This document shows positions 48,912-61,459 of a stretch of DNA of 64,000 nt, piece after piece. Origin of the DNA: Typha latifolia (taxonomy: Eukaryota > Streptophyta > Magnoliopsida > Poales > Typhaceae); NCBI GenBank assembly GCA_019914945.1, contig CM034099.1:20300704-20364703 (forward strand). The letters run 5' to 3'. The notes beneath the pieces are model-generated. The model was given only the letters and a program-made list of their open reading frames with translations, was not told where the DNA came from and ran no database searches. The translations under genes and the position numbers were made by a program. The stretch's first letter is position 1, and each line of letters starts with the position of its first letter.

Positions 48912-51892
48912 ATGATGGTTATAAATAAGCAATTATTATCCACAAGCTTCTGTGGGTTTGGCCGGTTGAATGAGGTTAATGACAGGGGAAGACTTTTTAA
49001 GAAGGTGGTTGTTGATATGGACATTGGTTCCCAGAGCACCCGTAATAATGCCTTGAGCTTGATGAGTTGTATGAATAGCCGTGATTGTGCTTCTAGGCGG
49101 GCAGGTAATGAAGCTGGAAAGGTTCATGTTATGGTGCCTTATCGAAGGTTGGTTCCTGATTCAGAAATTATACATATGGAGGAGCTAGGCATGGAATTCT
49201 TGAAGGAAAGTGGAGCACACAGCCATGGAAATCCTCTGAGATTTTTTGACCATCCAGTGGATGAGAAATTGATCCTTGCTGTTGATGTGGACGAAGGTAT
49301 CTGTTACTAGATTTTACACTTATCTAGTAGGCTTTCGTAATCTATATTCACAGTCCGAGTTCAGTTTTTATAACACTGTTCTCTTGCATGTTTGGGTTCC
49401 GAAGGTGACATGTTAGTTGGATTCTGTTAATTGATTAGGTTTTGGCCATGACAATAGGTATTGCTATGAAGAACAAGAAGTAGCAAGATTCCAAAGATCC
49501 TGTCAGGATTTTCTACTAAGACAGTAGGTTCATATAATTAGGTTATGGAAGTTTTGCATACCTGCCTTTCGATTTGCAGTTTGATTAATCATTGCTTGTG
49601 TTAGTTCAATCGGTAATATTCTGTCAATTGTTGCATTTACGATGGTTCTTATATGCTGTTTTCAAGAGTTGTCTTACATGCACTGTATATTACTATGGAA
49701 TAATCAATCTTTATGCTCAATAAGTCAGTATTTAGAATATGATTGTAGAACCTTTATTCCCATTGCGCTTCTTTATGTTGTCCATAATTCAAAATGTTTG
49801 AAAGCCAGTTCGTTGTTCACAAGAAATCAAATTGAACATATCATGTCTTCAAAATTAATGACATGCATGTAGTCTTACAAACAATTGTTCTTTTATGGCC
49901 TATCAAAATAGACAGTTTTTATGGCTAGTTCTTGCCTTATGCATGTCCTCGATATGTTGAAATATGGTCTAGGTAAAGTAGAAAATTAACTCTTATCAGT
50001 GTTGACTGTTGTTAGAAGATTCTCCTTCTGTATATTCAGAGTGCAAACTAAGAGATGCTAAAAAGTGTATTTACTAGTATGTCAGTGTAGTGGAATATTC
50101 AATCTTACTGATCATTGTGTTACTTGCTAATACTGGATATGTGATTAGAGTTTGGTACAATAAAATATTTATTTGCATGAAATATTAAAGTTGATTTTTA
50201 TTATGGCCTATTAAGATGGTTTGCATAAAACTAGAAGCAAAGTTCTCCCTGAAGTGGAACATGATATCTGTGATTCACCAAGCCTAGATTATCTGTTTTC
50301 CAATGACCATATTAAAGAATGTGTGGTTTCCACTTATAAATGCTTGTGCTTATCCATTTTTCCAGTGCTTGGAAGCTTCCTCTCATCTTTGAACAAATTT
50401 ATTGCGGATCGCTATTCTTCGAATCACTCTGTATCAGAATATTTTGTATATGAGTTCTTCAAGGTATGATGACAGACCTTTGAATATAAAGGAATATTGT
50501 AGTTTGTAGTGGTTTTCATATAACGAATTAATTTATTTTCACTCTGGGTCATTTACCGCAAGTGAACATGCTCACTGAATTTTTGTCTTTTACAGATATG
50601 GAAATGTTCGCGAGCAGAAGGTATCATTTAATGCCTTCAATGTTTCATTTGTGGCATTATCCCTTACATCATCTTTGCTACATTTTTATGTGACGCTCTT
50701 TGATGCATACCAGCAGAAAACTCTCTGTTATATCTAGTCCCATATGTTCTCAGACTTGTCTAATGTGGCAGCTAACACCCGTGTTCATGAGTTCTTTAAA
50801 ACTGCTTATTTCCAAGATGGTATCCAGCCCATTCCAGGTGCTCGTGATGCCCTTCAAAAGTTGTCTGTGTTTTGCAATTTATCTGTGGTGACGTAAGTCT
50901 TCCTGGTTTTACTTTTTAAACCAGTTATTTCTTCGTTACTGGTACTGACAATTAATATAACTCATTAACATGTTGAGAAGATCACGGCAGAATGTGATAA
51001 AAAATCACACGCTCGAGTGGATTGAAAGGCACTATCCTGGCTTGTTTCAGGAGATCCACTTTGGGAATCATTTTGCTTTGGATGGGCTATCAAAGCCAAA
51101 ATCAGAAATTTGCAGGTAAGGTCCATTTATCTATTCTTTGTTCAACTTTAAGCATTTGATAGTTGATATTTTCTTTAATCTTGCATGTCTTCTGATGCTA
51201 TATTATGTTTTAGAAGTGGGTGTGATGCTTTGTCACATATCCCATTTCACAGAAATATAGATGCATCCTTCCTGCAAATATTGTTCAGATTTTCATGTGA
51301 AACGTCTATAGACGCCTCACGATGTTATGGAATCCGAGGTTCCGGAGTTTCTCTGTGGACTTCACTTTTAAATACATCAGGGTTTTCTTACAATGTGTGC
51401 TCCACTTTTTGTATGAGATACTAGCAATGTGCTGGTATTACTGCAATCTGACTGTTAATACTAGTTCTTTGGGAGAATGATGCCTTTTTGCAGCTAAAAT
51501 TACTCCATTACATTTAGTATCAACATTTAAACTTGATAACCATACCAATGAAAAGGTTTAATTCTTCAAGTTCTTATTTATCATTGTTGTTGTTGTTGTT
51601 GATTTTTTTTTTTTTTTTTTTGGTGTGCATAAAAGGCTCTCTTCACTGTTTTGGCCACTTGTTTTATTATCCCTTCAGATCTCTGGGTGCCCATGTCCTG
51701 ATTGACGACAACCCAAGATATGCTATCGAATGTGCAGAAGTTGGTATTAGGGTTCTGCTTTTCGACTATGACAATTCTTATCCTTGGTGCAAGACTGAGG
51801 CAGTAGATTCACATCCATTGGTGACAAAGGTTCACAACTGGCAAGAAGTGGAGCAGAAGCTGGCTTCCTTGGTGGCGTCTATAGAATTATAA
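48912..51892 (+). CDS. HAD-superfamily phosphatase-like protein (plant NT5C-like)
   Basis: Six exons (48912-49296, 50366-50463, 50596-50620, 50754-50892, 50981-51115, 51679-51892) join in frame to about 331 residues. The first 100 or so residues look unstructured and could carry a targeting signal. The HAD core follows: motif I LAVDVDEVLGSF (two Asp, nucleophile and acid/base), motif II around LSVVTSRQ, a motif III lysine near LSKPKSEIC, and motif IV VLIDDNPRYAIECAEVG with two Asp for Mg2+. A Trp-rich end (DNSYPWCKT) is typical of this plant group. All motifs for phosphotransfer are present, so a small-molecule phosphatase role (5'-nucleotidase-like) is likely, but the substrate is unknown. 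Exon 3 is only 25 bp. An unusual intron stretch at 51580-51620 has (TTG)n and T-runs. Confidence 0.88.
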
Positions 51893-52650
51893 GTTTTTTT
51901 TCTGGGTTAGAGAATTATTACACTAAGATGTGTCTTAAATGTAGGTTACACAGGATATTAAAAGAGGGTTGGTTACCACTTTAGCAGGTTAGTGATTTGA
52001 GGATTCTGATTCATACCCAATCATGTAATAGTTAATATACTTGTATTTATAAAAATTTACAGGGACCTGCTCAACTGTTTGTGAAACTAAACAAATGAAT
52101 GTCTTCGCAAATTTGAGCAAGCAACATGGTAAATAAATAGTAGATATATCAGTAGTTGCCAAAATATATCTCAATGTAAATATATATTAGAGGCACAGTA
52201 CTTTTTCTCTCATCGAGAAAAGAGTGTCAATACTCTGCTGATATGACCACTTGTTTGATAGTGCATTTATTAGGTTACTAGTTTAAGCAGAAAAGCAACT
52301 TTTTAAAAACATATTATATTTCTCAAAGCAAAAAGGTTACCTATTATCTTTATTTTCTAAAGATTACATATAAATTATGTAGTATTTTTATCAACAGAAT
52401 CATAATTATTCGATAAACAAACAACCACTAAGTAAATACAAAATTCCTCCATCTAATGTCCATCACCATTACTCAAATGTTAGAAATGCTGCTTCCTCTA
52501 GGTAAACTCAGGTTTTGTATTGTTAAAAGCATGCAACATCAAACATTTAACGTGGCCACCTAAGTGGAATTGTGCAATCATCAAGGAAGGACAGTAGGAA
52601 CACTCATGGAAATTAATCCGCCAGTATTCTCATTCCTCACTTCTTCAAGG

Positions 52651-55600
52651 TTAGTGGTTAACCATAATTTGATCGTAATGCCAAGCCACAACATCTTTAT
52701 ATGCCAGATTGCCTCCAAATAAGTCAAGAGAGCTTCCAACTGTAACATCAACACGGCCCTTGCCGGCCTTCTTAATCCTCTCTAGGTCTTCCATTGTTGC
52801 TACCCCACCAGCATAAGTTACCGGAATCTACAAAGAAAAATTGCTTCTTAGGTTCACATATACTTAAAAAAGATTATAAACATATAGTACAGCGACAAAA
52901 ACAAGAAGCTTTTAGTCCCAACTATTTATAGCCGGCTATATAGATCTTTCTTCTCCACTCTTATCTCTATTTACTGCAGATTATAACCAATAAAATCTTT
53001 TAATGGAAAAATATCGAGCACTTATATTCAACTAATCTAGGCTACAAAGATGTGAACAATAGTAGGTATACATACAGGTGAATGGCATCCAAGCAGTGTC
53101 ACAAGTTCTTCATCAATTCCGAGCCTGCCATAGCACCAAGAACATCATTTGGAAACTAGATAGTGTGTTATATGGAAGAAGAAATTTGCACCAGTACATA
53201 TTTATTAGGCAGACATTTGAAATCAATCAGAAAATTCAGATGCAAACTAAGTTCAGAAATGGCCAAAGAAGAATAAGATCACTAGCTTTAGCAACAAACA
53301 TATGCACAACTGATATGCTCAATAGTGGAAGAAAATCTAACATGCTTAATTTAAAAAGCATTTCACGAGCAATTGCATGATGGCAAACTTTGATACAAAG
53401 ATTCTAATTACTATCCCAAAATAACTGCAGATGAATTGATACTATACTTGGAGGACCAATCTGCCCTACCACAACTGTAAGAAGTTAGAACCTTCAAGAA
53501 ATTTTTTGTAATTGTATATAACTGAACAAGCAATTCAGAGAGCCTAGAAGATAGGAACAGTTGATTAAGAAAAGAATCAGATATGAAGCAAATTGTTACA
53601 AGTCAATAATTCTCCAACCACAAAGAGCAGAGAAAATAAATAAACAAGTCCCCAAAATTATGTACTGATTATATTAAGAGCATTTGATAGTGTAAGTTAT
53701 TAGATGAAAGCATCGTGCAAAACCAAGATTACTAAGAAGCTCAGTGAGAGAAAATAAACAAAGTAAAACATAGAGAAAAGACCTTTTGCCCTCCACATCA
53801 ACTCCATGAACCAAAAACTCGTCTGCATAGGTGGCGAGGAATGCCAATGTTTGCTTATCTAGAAATACATCACTGAATTTCTGCCATCTGTCTGTAACAA
53901 TGGCATATTTACCATCCTATATAGGAAAATCAAGTTAAGAGAATAAAACAATAACTTAAGTACTTCATTGGAAAAGATAATAAAAGCTGGTTTTCACTAA
54001 CAAAAAAGGTTCTGATATTATATGTCAATAGCATATCTACTAAGAAAGGATTGTGTTAAGGAGAAGCATCGATTTAACATCTGATAGTAGTTAAAAGTTA
54101 ATGTCACCATCCAATCTCAAACACAATACAAGAATCTAACCGCGACAGTAGACAGTCCTACACAATGTTGGCACCTACACAACCAAGGTAACAGTTTATA
54201 TCCAAGCATTTTTCTATCAAACAAAAGAATAAGAACGCTAAGTTCGTGTTCCTTATGGATCTATCTATTTTAGCCCACCTACATTTATAAGAGTCAAATT
54301 TGCTGCGACTAGATCCAAGTACTTGAGTTACATGAAAATTGTGTGTTTTTTTTTTATGTTCTTTCCTGAAAAACTTCGTTTTCATTACTGCAAAGAGTGA
54401 AGGCGTAAAATTTGGTTGAAAAACCTATAGATCAGCATGGATTTGTTGTTATGTTAACTTAAACCATTAAATTTCTACACTTTCTTCTAAACACACCCAT
54501 TTACCCTAAACAACAGTGACTGCAGGGAGAGGACCTGCAGAAAGAAGTGGAGCTCATTCTTTTCTTATCTTTTCTTATCTTCAACAGGTCTAACCAGTAT
54601 AAAATCAGTGGAAGGTCATTCTGGTGCATACTCTCACTCTTAGTATGACACAGGAATGATGTGTAACCTGAACCACTATGTTTATCACATACTACTATAC
54701 TAGTAAATTTAAAGGTCAAAGTACATGCATTAGGAACATGCGACAAGAAATGGATAACAAAAGCCAAACATTGATACAAAATGAATGTGCCAAATGTAGA
54801 CTTTTGCGTACCTTCTTTCTACAACTAAGATCCAAGACGAGTTTTTTCTTTCCAATCATATTAACAAGATGTTCAAGTCGTTCAAGGTTCATCTGTCCAT
54901 CACTGAAAACATACTGCAGATCAGAAGTTTCAAGGCATCAAATCCAGAACTTCAAGTCTATCATGCTACCAAAAATTCAAAACTTTTAAGTGATCCAGAA
55001 CCTACCATGCATGGGTAAACAAGTGAATAGACCATTAACAATTTGTGTGAAACTTGCCTATCCCAATTAATGTTTCTTTTGCTCCAATCAAGGCTATGAG
55101 CCCACAAGGTCAGCAAGTACAGGAATCAAAATTTTGATCTACTGTCTATCAAGATGAAATGTTACCCAATGGACATTCTTTAATGATAGATTAACCGTAG
55201 TTAAGTGACAGATGTTAGATCAAAAAGACATTAATATTCATTCCAAAATAATCATCTGATCAAGACTAACGGAAATAATTCTCAATGCAAGAGAAATAAG
55301 AGAATGAGACAATTATGCCAATGTTAAATACAAGCAAGGATTATTACTCACAAACACATGACCACATACCGATGTGACAATCACATGACTAGCACCTTCT
55401 TTGAGGTAAGTCAAGGCATTCTCCGAATTGATCCCACCTCCAACTTGCATGCCACCTAAATATATGACACCTTATTGTTATATCAAACTTGTACTTAGGT
55501 GATGATCCCTTATAGTTTATTAACTAAAAATATCCTAGAAGTACTACAGCTGACACAGTGACCATAATCAAGTAAAAGATAAGTTCCAAGATGAGGTACT

Positions 55601-56607
55601 TTCTGCACGGAGCCACACCAAACAGATGATAACATAAGAATAAAACACCATGGCTTTCATGACATTTTTTTGTTGGAAATAAGGATCTATTGATTGCATT
55701 ATGCTTACGCATCACCAAAACACCAAACAGCGCTTCAAATTCAAGTTTGGAATCTTAATCAAGAACGAAAGAGATACATCCTAGGTCCACATTTGAAGCA
55801 TGCAAAAGTTTGTATTTTTTTTTCTTGACTGGTCCGAGGAACTTTGCTTCTATTAAGACTGTATTTTGCTAAAATCAAGCAGAAAAAATTCACTGCATAA
55901 CAAAGTGAAGAGTTGCAGACACTCTTTCTAGCCACTTATAACAATCGACCGCCTACAGCCTCTTCTTTCTTCTTTGCGAATAATATAGTATCAAAACGAA
56001 TGCACAAGTATCTACCAAAATGCCCCAAAGAAGATATCTCACCAGGGTAGGCATGCAACGCTTCAAAGGCCGCAGCTTGGCTATCGGGATCCGCCCCGAG
56101 CATTATCACATGTCCACCCACAAGACCGTCCTGCTTGTACAAATTGGCGAACTCGGCAGGGGATTTATCCGACTCGAAATTTGTTACAAGAGCAGTGCCA
56201 TCGGCCGACGAATCCTGAAGCGTGGATCCAACAATTTGCTTCACTTTACCCTGGCAATGTGCAAACAACAAATCTCAACACGGGAGATGGAGAAAGAGTA
56301 ATGAGATTTTACAGTGTCCAAACACCTTGTGGATGTCGATACACGGCCGGAAGCGCACGCGGCAGCCGCATCGGATGCATCGAAGAACTAGTGGAGAAGA
56401 AGGGTAGAGCAAGATTAGGGTTTGCAAGGCGAAATCCACATAAGAGGGAGTAAGAGATGTGTATTACTTACTGCAAGGGTTGCATCTGGTGGAAGTGAGG
56501 GGTGGGAAGATCCTTCTAGAATCGGTCACAACACGGGAACCCGCCAAGTCGCGAGAGGAGGGAGGTAGTCTTAGATAAGAAGAGTTTGAGATCGTGTGGG
56601 CTGCCAT
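52651..56607 (-). CDS. HISN3: Phosphoribosylformimino-AICAR ribotide isomerase (BBM II isomerase), plastid
   Basis: Eight exons (56607-56472, 56387-56326, 56250-56043, 55455-55370, 54913-54812, 53916-53783, 53124-53076, 52827-52651) join in frame to about 317 residues. The enzyme is HisA of histidine biosynthesis, converting ProFAR to PRFAR. The first about 50 residues are Ser/Arg-rich and fit a chloroplast transit peptide. The mature barrel starts [18 protein letters not shown] with the catalytic Asp. Other family blocks are [52 protein letters not shown] (second Asp region), [13 protein letters not shown] and [13 protein letters not shown]. It ends YDQIMVNH. It closely follows the eukaryote-type HisA of Arabidopsis (HISN3/APG10). 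A TATA-like box lies about 65 bp upstream. Every junction is GT-AG; the 53782 donor (GTCTTT) is weak. Confidence 0.94.
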
Positions 56608-56670
56608 AGATGAGGGAATAGAGAGTGAGACTGTAAGAGTAGTGATATAGCAGTGCCGTACTAGAGTGGG

Positions 56671-56677
56671 TTTATAT
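56671..56677 (-). promoter_or_regulatory. TATA-like box of HISN3
   Basis: ATATAAA is read on the minus strand about 64 bp above the HISN3 ATG at 56607, a reasonable distance for a short leader. Confidence 0.45.
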
Positions 56678-57482
56678 TTGGGCTCTCTCCTACCACTACC
56701 AGGGGTAAGATTTGGCAACCCTCAAAACCAAAATGCGCGATCTAATTTAATTAGTACCGATAAACAAAATTAATCAACCTTGATGAATATTATCAATCAA
56801 GTAACCAACTCCAAAGGAGTAGCGTCTTCGACCAGGTATATGAAGTCATCATTATTACCACATTACCATAATATACTATATAATCACCAAACACTCCAAA
56901 TATTGGACTGGCTTTTAAGTTTTAACTGTGAATGTCTAGAAGAGAATATACTTGTCTGCTTATTTCCACGCTGTGAACGGAATGTATCGCTTTCAAAAAT
57001 AGATAGGAAAGCAAAGGAAGACGTGGAAATAAAGGAGAACGTTCGCAATATAATGGCAGCAGCAGCCGGGATACACCAAATCTTAAGCACTACGACCTGA
57101 TTGCTACGGCTTCAATTTGTTCTACAAATTTACTATCTACCAATTCTATTGGATCTGACTTTAAAAGTTATCATATATATATATATATAAAGAGGTGATT
57201 TTTTATCCAGTTTATATTTAATTTTTAAATTTAAATAATTAAAATATATATGAAAATTATTCGCGGTAGAGATAACAAGAAGAGGTCAATGGGCTAACCA
57301 ACAAGGCTGTATCACCTCAACTTTTGAAGAGTGTCAAGCACGTTAAAGTGGCCTTCTAATCTTTTATAAGTATATTTTGGGGAGTGAAAGTAGCTATCCA
57401 TTCTTTTCCTGCGATTAAATTTTCTTATTTTTTGATATAATAATAGATAATCCCAAAAAGAAATCCGTTGCCATTAAACAGT

Positions 57483-57512
57483 GGCTGCTGGCTGCTGGCT
57501 GCTGGCTGCTGT
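57483..57512. repeat. Minisatellite, (TGGCTGC)4
   Basis: A seven-base unit, TGGCTGC, repeated four times with a partial fifth. Confidence 0.9.
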
Positions 57513-58639
57513 TGTCATTGCATGCAATTCACGTGTTGCAGCTCAAAAGCTTGAGCAAATCTATTACAAAGCTAGATTGGCCCCATCGTATTAAATACTT
57601 AAAAATATTTTACTTAATATAGTGACGTAAAATTTTTATCATGATCGGTGCATGGGATTGGCTATATATTTATTTTTTATACTACAATGTTTGTAAAATC
57701 TTAATGAATAAGACTTATTCGTCAGGCTCTTCTGTTTTCATTTTCAACAATATGTTACACACCGAAGAGCTTTTATAGAAAAATAAAATATAACTAAATT
57801 ATGAAAACTAAGAATGAAGGGCATTTCAATGAGTTGCCGCGTTGTTCCAGAACCAAAAGATAGTTTCTAGAATTAAGAGCATACTTTAATTTTCTCCGGG
57901 CACAAATTGGTCAGTGAAAATTTTCAACCAACTTGTCTATTCTAATCGAAATTTATTAAAAAGCAAAGTACTAATTAATGAGCAAGATCAATGGTAATCA
58001 GACCGTCAGATGTAAAATAGACGTTATCTGACCATTAGGCATCATCTTCCTGGAGAGAGCTCCAAGCAAGGCAAGAATAACCCTCCCGCAATTCAATCAC
58101 CAAAGCATCGCTGTGGACTATTTTCCGATATCCATTCACACCTATAAAAAGCTAAAGCAATCTAGAAGACAACAATGGAGTTTTTGACCAAAATAAATAG
58201 ACTATCATTAAATTTATTTATCAAATGGGATCTAATATACTGTAGTCCTAACAAAAACACTTAACTGATTAATATTTCTAAAAACGCTGAACTGATTAGC
58301 ATTTTCATTTTTATCACAAGATAATTTTTTTCCTAAACTGCTAAAAGACTAAGTTAAAAAAATTTATATATATATATAACGCTGAACATGTTAATATTTT
58401 AGGATTATAAAAATATTGATTAATTCAGCATTTTTATTAGGACTAAAATAAATTAAATCCTATTTAGTAAACTGAGGGTAGTACATTCTAGTAAAAAAGT
58501 TTTAAAACAGGACTAGTTTAGTCAAAACTGGACGAAAATGTCTCGTCCAACGAATCAGGAAGCCCCACCGTAAATGTTAAACATATTTAAATACACTCAA
58601 AATTTGCTAAAAATTTCATCATATTTCCTCATTTGTATT

Positions 58640-58846
58640 TTTGGTGTCCATGTTTTATCTAAAATAAATTTAAATTCGATTCATGTTTAATACCTACTTT
58701 GATTGGGCATATCCAATAGTTCAATATAGTTTTAGAACTCGGTATCCATTTATTATTTTAACCGACTCTATATAGGACCAAAAAATATAATTCCGAGCGT
58801 GAGTCGGACTAGTAACCGAATCGATATCCGATCCGTTTTACCCCTA
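58640..58846. mobile_element. hAT transposon terminus (truncated)
   Basis: The right end, read inverted, is TAGGGGTAAAACGGATCGGA, then ATCGATTCGGTTAC-type subterminal words. It is almost the same as the start of the intact element at 21074 (TAGGGGTGAAAACGGATCGG). No matching left end or 8-bp duplication was found, so the left border given is approximate. It is probably a truncated or diverged copy of the same family, ending 139 bp above the ATG of the next gene. Confidence 0.6.
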
Positions 58847-58985
58847 CCACTATTTAAAAACCCCCCCTCCTTTCTTCACCTCCTATGCCGCGTATGTCTA
58901 TTAGCAGGAGCAGAGTACTCTGTTCCTCTTTCTGCCAAAGTACATCTCTTTCCGAAATAGCCCCCACTAATCCCTCTTCTCGTCC

Positions 58986-59606
58986 ATGGCGGAGCTCGAT
59001 GACGGCGAAAATTTCTCCTCCCTCTCCTTCCGTTTCCTCCCGGTCGGAGAACAGAATTGGTCCATAGGCTGGGATTCCCCGACGTTCGGCTTCTCCTTCT
59101 CCGATGGCCTCCCCGGAACGGAGATGTGCTCCGCTGACGAGGTATTCCTCGGAGGTAAGCTCCTCCCGTTCAGGCCCCGGCATCAGCCGCCGTCTCCATT
59201 AAAGAGGAGAGAGACCCACAAGGCAAAATCCCACCTTTTAGACCACCAACGGTCGGAATCGCTCGACGAGATCATTCGCAAGTCAGCCAGAGGTGGGCTC
59301 GCCGCTTGGAGTCTGAGGGCAGCTTCGGACTCTGTCTCGCGAATAGTGCCGCCTCCGGCGGCGGAGGCTAGGCCGAGGCCGAAGTGGTATGTGGTCGCAT
59401 TCGGATCGGTGAGGATACCGGCCGAAGTGGAGTTGAAAGACATAAGAAACCGGCAGAAGCGGCGGAAGCCATCGCATGGTCACGGAGCACGGCAGGGAGT
59501 AAAAGGTCCTTGGAATCTTCTGCGATCGCTGAGTTGTAAGGGCGTAGAGTGCTCCGTCGCAGCGGCGCCTACTCCTCTGGGCCTGGTCTCACACCTGCGA
59601 GGTTGA
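58986..59606 (+). CDS. Uncharacterised plant protein, MAKR-like
   Basis: A single exon encodes 206 residues. The ATG at 58986 lies in a good context (TCCATGGCGG). The N-terminal part has FSFSDGLPGT and CSADEVFLGGKLLPFRP, resembling the ADE(L/V)F-x-GK-(I/L)-(L/R)PL motif of membrane-associated kinase regulators and related small plant proteins. The middle has SESLDEIIRKSARGG. The C-terminal half carries PKWYVVAFGSVRIPAEVELKDIRNRQKRRKP, then WNLLRSLSCKGVECSVAAA near the end. No membrane span, signal peptide or catalytic motif is visible. The protein is basic and probably disordered. Assignment to the MAKR group is tentative; function is unknown. A hAT end lies in its promoter. Confidence 0.7.
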   Translation: MAELDDGENFSSLSFRFLPVGEQNWSIGWDSPTFGFSFSDGLPGTEMCSADEVFLGGKLLPFRPRHQPPSPLKRRETHKAKSHLLDHQRSESLDEIIRKSARGGLAAWSLRAASDSVSRIVPPPAAEARPRPKWYVVAFGSVRIPAEVELKDIRNRQKRRKPSHGHGARQGVKGPWNLLRSLSCKGVECSVAAAPTPLGLVSHLRG

Positions 59607-60753
59607 ATCTATTGGATTCGAGTCTAGTCTCCGTCCTGGAACTGCAGGCGTTTACGTGTCTTACCCTGGAGTCCTGGTCTTTATGAAAATTGTGAAAATT
59701 AGACGGATAGTATTCCAGCAGGCTTCTGTTATTAAATTTATATGCAATTCATTAATTTTAGCCATTTTAGGCTTTTTAGTTGGAGAAACGAATAAGTGGA
59801 GTTCGAGCAGCAGACCGAGTTCAAGCATTTATTTGTATTTATGACAGGCTGGCTGTGAGGGGATCGATGTCCTTTTCAGAACCATAGAAATATATCGAGG
59901 CTGGCTGTGTAGTTGTAATCTAAGTTGTTGAGCATCTTAATTCTCATACTTAAGAAAACTTTGAGATGCACAAAAGTTATGTATCTAATCACCCGAAGAT
60001 AAGTTTGTAAATTCCTTTTCGGAATTATATAATGTTTGCTTTGTCTAGGAGACAAGCAATGCAGGTTATATTCCGCCAATGCTCAACTAGGAAAGAAACT
60101 GTATACTCCTTATTCTTTCCCCGGTGCTTCTAAAAACATAGCATTCTTTATTTTGGAAGAAAATCCATAGAGTGATAATTTATTAAACCTCAAACAAGGT
60201 TATAATTTGATACATAACAATAAAAAGAGATAAAGCAAATATAAGTACTATACTTAGTGAAACACAGACAAACCTACAATAAAAAAAAATATTAGGCGAA
60301 AATAAATAAACAAACATTAACTTTTAAAGTAAGCTCCATCGCAGCACCCCCAAATAAAAAACGAAGGACTTGACTGAGGAACGCAAGTATAAAGTACTGG
60401 CATCCTGAACCACCACAACAAACGAAAGCAGCAAAGATGACAGGACGGCGGCGGCGTACAAGATAGTGGGGAAGCGGTAGAAAAAACGCTTTCTAAAGAC
60501 ATATCAAGGGAAAAGAATGCCATGCCGTATCAGCTTCAAGCAATTACAAACAATGGCTCCAATTACTTCCGTGTCTAATAGTATCACCGATGGACCACAA
60601 CGCCTAAATCAGTGAGAAAAGGAGCATAATTTCCCAATATCATAACAAAACTACAACGATTTAGACCACAACCCTACAACGTTAAAACCCACAGCACGCA
60701 TAAGTTTTCCTATCTATACATCAAAGATGATGATGAAGAGAAAGGAAAGGGAT
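59607..60753. other. 3' regions of two converging genes
   Basis: The MAKR-like gene (plus) and H4 (minus) converge here. The stretch should hold both 3' UTRs. No other gene was recognised. Confidence 0.5.
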
Positions 60754-61074
<321 letters not shown>

Positions 61075-61140
61075 TCAATCGTCTCCGGAAGTGAATTGTT
61101 GATAATGTATTGAGTAGCTGCGGTAGGTGAGTGGATGAAA

Positions 61141-61148
61141 CTTATATA
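61141..61148 (-). promoter_or_regulatory. TATA box of histone H4
   Basis: TATATAAG is read on the minus strand, 75 bp above the H4 ATG. Confidence 0.75.
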
Positions 61149-61344
61149 GAGGGTTGAGGTGTCGAATCTGCCGTTGGATGGGAGAACGATCCAGGAGAGG
61201 TGGTACTTCTTGCTTTGATCCGTCCGATTCCAAGGATTCGCTTTTTGATTGGCTAAAACTGGCAGTCGCTAGATTGAGGTTGCTTTGAGGACAGATGCGG
61301 CTTGCTCCGATTCGAGTAAATTACGGGCCCAAAACAGACAAAGA

Positions 61345-61352
61345 GCGGGAAA
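61345..61352. promoter_or_regulatory. E2F-type site
   Basis: GCGGGAAA (TTTCCCGC on the other strand) matches the E2F consensus. It lies 108 bp above the XRCC3 ATG and 280 bp from that of H4. Confidence 0.55.
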
Positions 61353-61459
61353 CTCAAATAGAAAGGTCGGGAAAAGAATTCAAATTTCAGCCTGCCTAAA
61401 TCGACTTCGACTTCCTACGCTTCTACGTCTCTTCGTCTCGAGCAAAACTGTACCAAGAG

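Larger units (their letters stand above)
56608..58637. other. Intergenic, no gene seen
   Basis: The HISN3 promoter lies at the left end. The rest is AT-rich with a (TA)n run near 57173-57188 and a heptamer minisatellite (57483-57512). Open frames here resemble nothing I know. Confidence 0.5.

Noticed and set aside
51185..51424. Open frame within the HAD gene
   Set aside because: It lies in the last intron; flanking exons splice in phase without it, and it lacks similarity to the HAD family.
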